A DNA stretch of 64,000 nt from Naganishia liquefaciens. Lineage: Eukaryota; Basidiomycota; Tremellomycetes; Filobasidiales; Filobasidiaceae. The first letter of the stretch is position 1. Each line of letters starts with the position of its first letter. The notes beneath the pieces are model-generated. The model was not told the origin of the DNA, did not search any database, and saw only the letters and a list, made by a program, of their open reading frames with translations. A program made the translations under genes and the position numbers. The stretch is taken from positions 248,001 through 312,000 of the forward strand of contig BLZA01000043.1 of assembly GCA_013423385.1 (NCBI GenBank), in the 5' to 3' direction. This document shows positions 62,503 through 64,000 of this stretch, one piece after another.

Positions 62503-63135
62503 CTACATTGCCCGCTCGGTCGATCGGCGGCTGAGTTGTGACTCTGCTGTAGCGACTGGTGTCTCGTCGGGAACCCCTTCCGAAACCGTCGACGTTTGCC
62601 CAGAAAGGCAAAGTTCACTCGATGGCGATCCAATCGTGTTCGTCCCACAAGTCTCGGGGGCCTGAACGGAAGGCTCCGTTCTGGATGAATCCGCGGCCAG
62701 GCTATTGTGATGATCTGTAGGATCAAGGGACCGGTCGGTTCGAGACCTTGAGAGCAACGAATACCATTGCTGTCTGATCTCCTCTTCAGAGTCTCGCGGA
62801 GGCTCCCCAGGCCCCCGAGGGCGCGTAACGTCGGGAGCCTGTGGTTCGAATACCATTTGAGCGTGACGCGCGTATTGTTCACGATTAGAAGCGTACCGCG
62901 TGTACGGCGGAGGCGGATCATCTTCTTGACGCTGTTCACCGTCGAGAACGGCACCAGCGAGCCCGCCTCCTTGGCTCTCATGTCTACGAGGACAGCAAGC
63001 CCACCTGACGGCCGCTCGACATTCAGCTGGATCACGGTGAATGCAGGGCTCGACGATGCAACATGTGTAGTAGTAGGATAAGAATTCGCCACAGCAGGCG
63101 CCGGCGGATTTGGCGGTTTTCAGGAGGTTGGACAT
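62503..63135 (-). CDS. Hypothetical Cys-rich protein with PPxY motif
   Basis: Not recognised. A single open frame starts at the ATG at 63135: MSNLLKTAKSAGACCGEFLS. The first 60 residues hold a CC/C-rich segment (SYYYTCCIVEPCIHRDPAEC, WACCPRR) that could bind metal or be palmitoylated. There is no signal peptide. A PPPPYTRY stretch gives a PPxY motif, the usual ligand of WW domains in Rsp5-type ubiquitin ligases. The rest is polar and disordered (PRGPGEPPRDSEEEIRQQWY), ending RRSTERAM. The frame is open further upstream, but a Met before 63135 would add a Pro-rich leader. An adaptor role is only a guess from the PPxY. Confidence 0.6.
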   Translation of the reverse strand: MSNLLKTAKSAGACCGEFLSYYYTCCIVEPCIHRDPAECRAAVRWACCPRRHESQGGGLAGAVLDGEQRQEDDPPPPYTRYASNREQYARHAQMVFEPQAPDVTRPRGPGEPPRDSEEEIRQQWYSLLSRSRTDRSLDPTDHHNSLAADSSRTEPSVQAPETCGTNTIGSPSSELCLSGQTSTVSEGVPDETPVATAESQLSRRSTERAM

Positions 63136-64000
63136 TTTTGGGGGTGGGGTGAAAAGGGGTGTTTGAGTGGCGCGATGTATATCTTGAGAGGAGAGGCGTG
63201 TGGAAGGAGTAGGGCATGGAGCGATAAGACGGTACAAGTTATGTTACTTGAGATCACGGTAGCAAAGGCAACTCTTTATAAGTTCTGGTGCACCGCCATT
63301 CACACGAAAGTTGTTAGGAATAACTACAAGCTCTCCTTTGTATGTTTTTCTGGGCACCGGCAAAGTGATCCGTGATAACGCATAGGAAACCAAGGCGCGT
63401 CCCTCAAAGGGATCTATAACCTCTTGATCTTCTTAGTGCACCGCCATACATACCAAAGTCGAAAAGAAAGACCTCAATGTTATGAACTGAGCGGTGACGG
63501 GCTTCTGGTGCACGCCAGATGAGCAATAACACTGTAACACGCGATATTCGCTCGGAGAGAGGACTGCTACAACGTGATTGCTCGTAACCCTCAACCTATC
63601 CTTTGTTTCTTCTCCTGCAGCAAAAGAGTGATAGTGATAGTGCATCTTTAGCCAGAGCGTCTTCCCTAAAGGGAACTTTGAAGGTTGTGCTGCACTCGGC
63701 TTCCGCTTCAGACAGTGGTGCGCAAATTAACGGTGTAAGAGGACCCGTTGTTGCAAGGGGTTTCGCAAACTTTTTTTTTTTTCAGTCGCGGCCGGCCGTT
63801 GGTCGCGATTTGTGCGCGCTGACCTCGTAGCGTAGGATTGATGGCCCATTGTGAGCTTTTTTTGTGAGCTTTTTTTTTTTTTTTTTTTTAATCAGGAGAC
63901 CGTCCTTTCTACAGTCTTGTAGGGAGCCACAAGGCCGCATGTGGAAACGATGTAGTCTTCGCCCCGTTCATAGAAACGCCTCAGTCGTCGGGCGTTCCTT
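63136..64000. other. Right edge: short repeats and T-tracts, no gene
   Basis: GTGCACCGCCAT-type words recur at 63288-63311 and 63436-63459 (24 nt, imperfect), with a shorter TTCTGGTGCAC copy at 63503. Long T runs lie at about 63771 and 63870; the latter follows a doubled GTGAGCTTTTTTT. They could be a promoter, splice or retroposon tail of something beyond the edge. No coding frame is supported. Confidence 0.5.

Noticed and set aside
63771-63890. Poly-T tracts as the tail of an inverted retroposon or an RNA polymerase III terminator
   Set aside because: No target-site duplication, body or A/B boxes could be identified before the window ends.

Overview
The window reads as nuclear DNA of a basidiomycete fungus. 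Genes are packed on both strands and cut by many short GT-AG introns, mostly 45-85 nt. The gene set is eukaryotic and fungal: RAD51, COPI beta, CDC14, ATP synthase subunit e, an Eaf1/Vid21-type NuA4 subunit, flavocytochrome b2, and a mitochondrial RNB exonuclease. A cluster of short secreted proteins with no recognisable family suggests a plant- or host-associated lineage, perhaps Ustilaginomycotina (Exobasidiomycetes or a relative). That placement is inference.

Layout. 1-7.2 kb: a nuclear transcription-related gene (TAF4-like, uncertain) diverges from a MO25/Hym1 gene, which converges on a GH1 beta-glucosidase. 7.2-14.7 kb: a gene-poor stretch, visibly poorer in G+C, where I could build no gene. 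14.7-20.9 kb: MOCS1 (molybdenum cofactor), aspartate-semialdehyde dehydrogenase, and RAD51 diverging from the latter. 20.9-22.6 kb: a gene-free gap holding one copy of a diverged dispersed repeat. 22.6-36.9 kb: CDC14, ATP synthase e, COPI beta, a second inverted copy of the repeat carrying 21 perfect copies of a 7-mer, then the DSS1/cyt-4-type exonuclease. 37.1-44.2 kb: a secreted SurE-like phosphatase and the Eaf1/Vid21 homolog. 44.5-50.3 kb: sparse region with three genes for unknown secreted proteins, two of them paralogs in tandem. 50.6-64 kb: flavocytochrome b2, ketopantoate reductase, a membrane-anchored alpha/beta hydrolase, an unknown protein, AdoMet decarboxylase, a Cys-rich PPxY protein, and a repeat-bearing end.

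Most interesting points. (1) MOCS1 has the animal-style bicistronic layout. The MoaA half ends in Gly-Gly-stop, the same frame stays open through about 120 Met-less codons into the MoaC domain, and a well-formed optional intron would remove the Gly-Gly-stop and fuse the halves in frame. (2) Two tandem secreted paralogs share a WP[YF]-...-T[TN]D[NG]KP-...-LC[DN][VL]GD signature that I do not recognise. (3) Three conserved genes need GC-AG introns, and several have exons of 13-22 nt. (4) A 7-mer array lies inside one copy of the dispersed repeat. (5) The alpha/beta hydrolase lacks the nucleophile serine.

Exon joins were done by hand from splice consensus and protein continuity. Gene ends are firmer than every internal junction.
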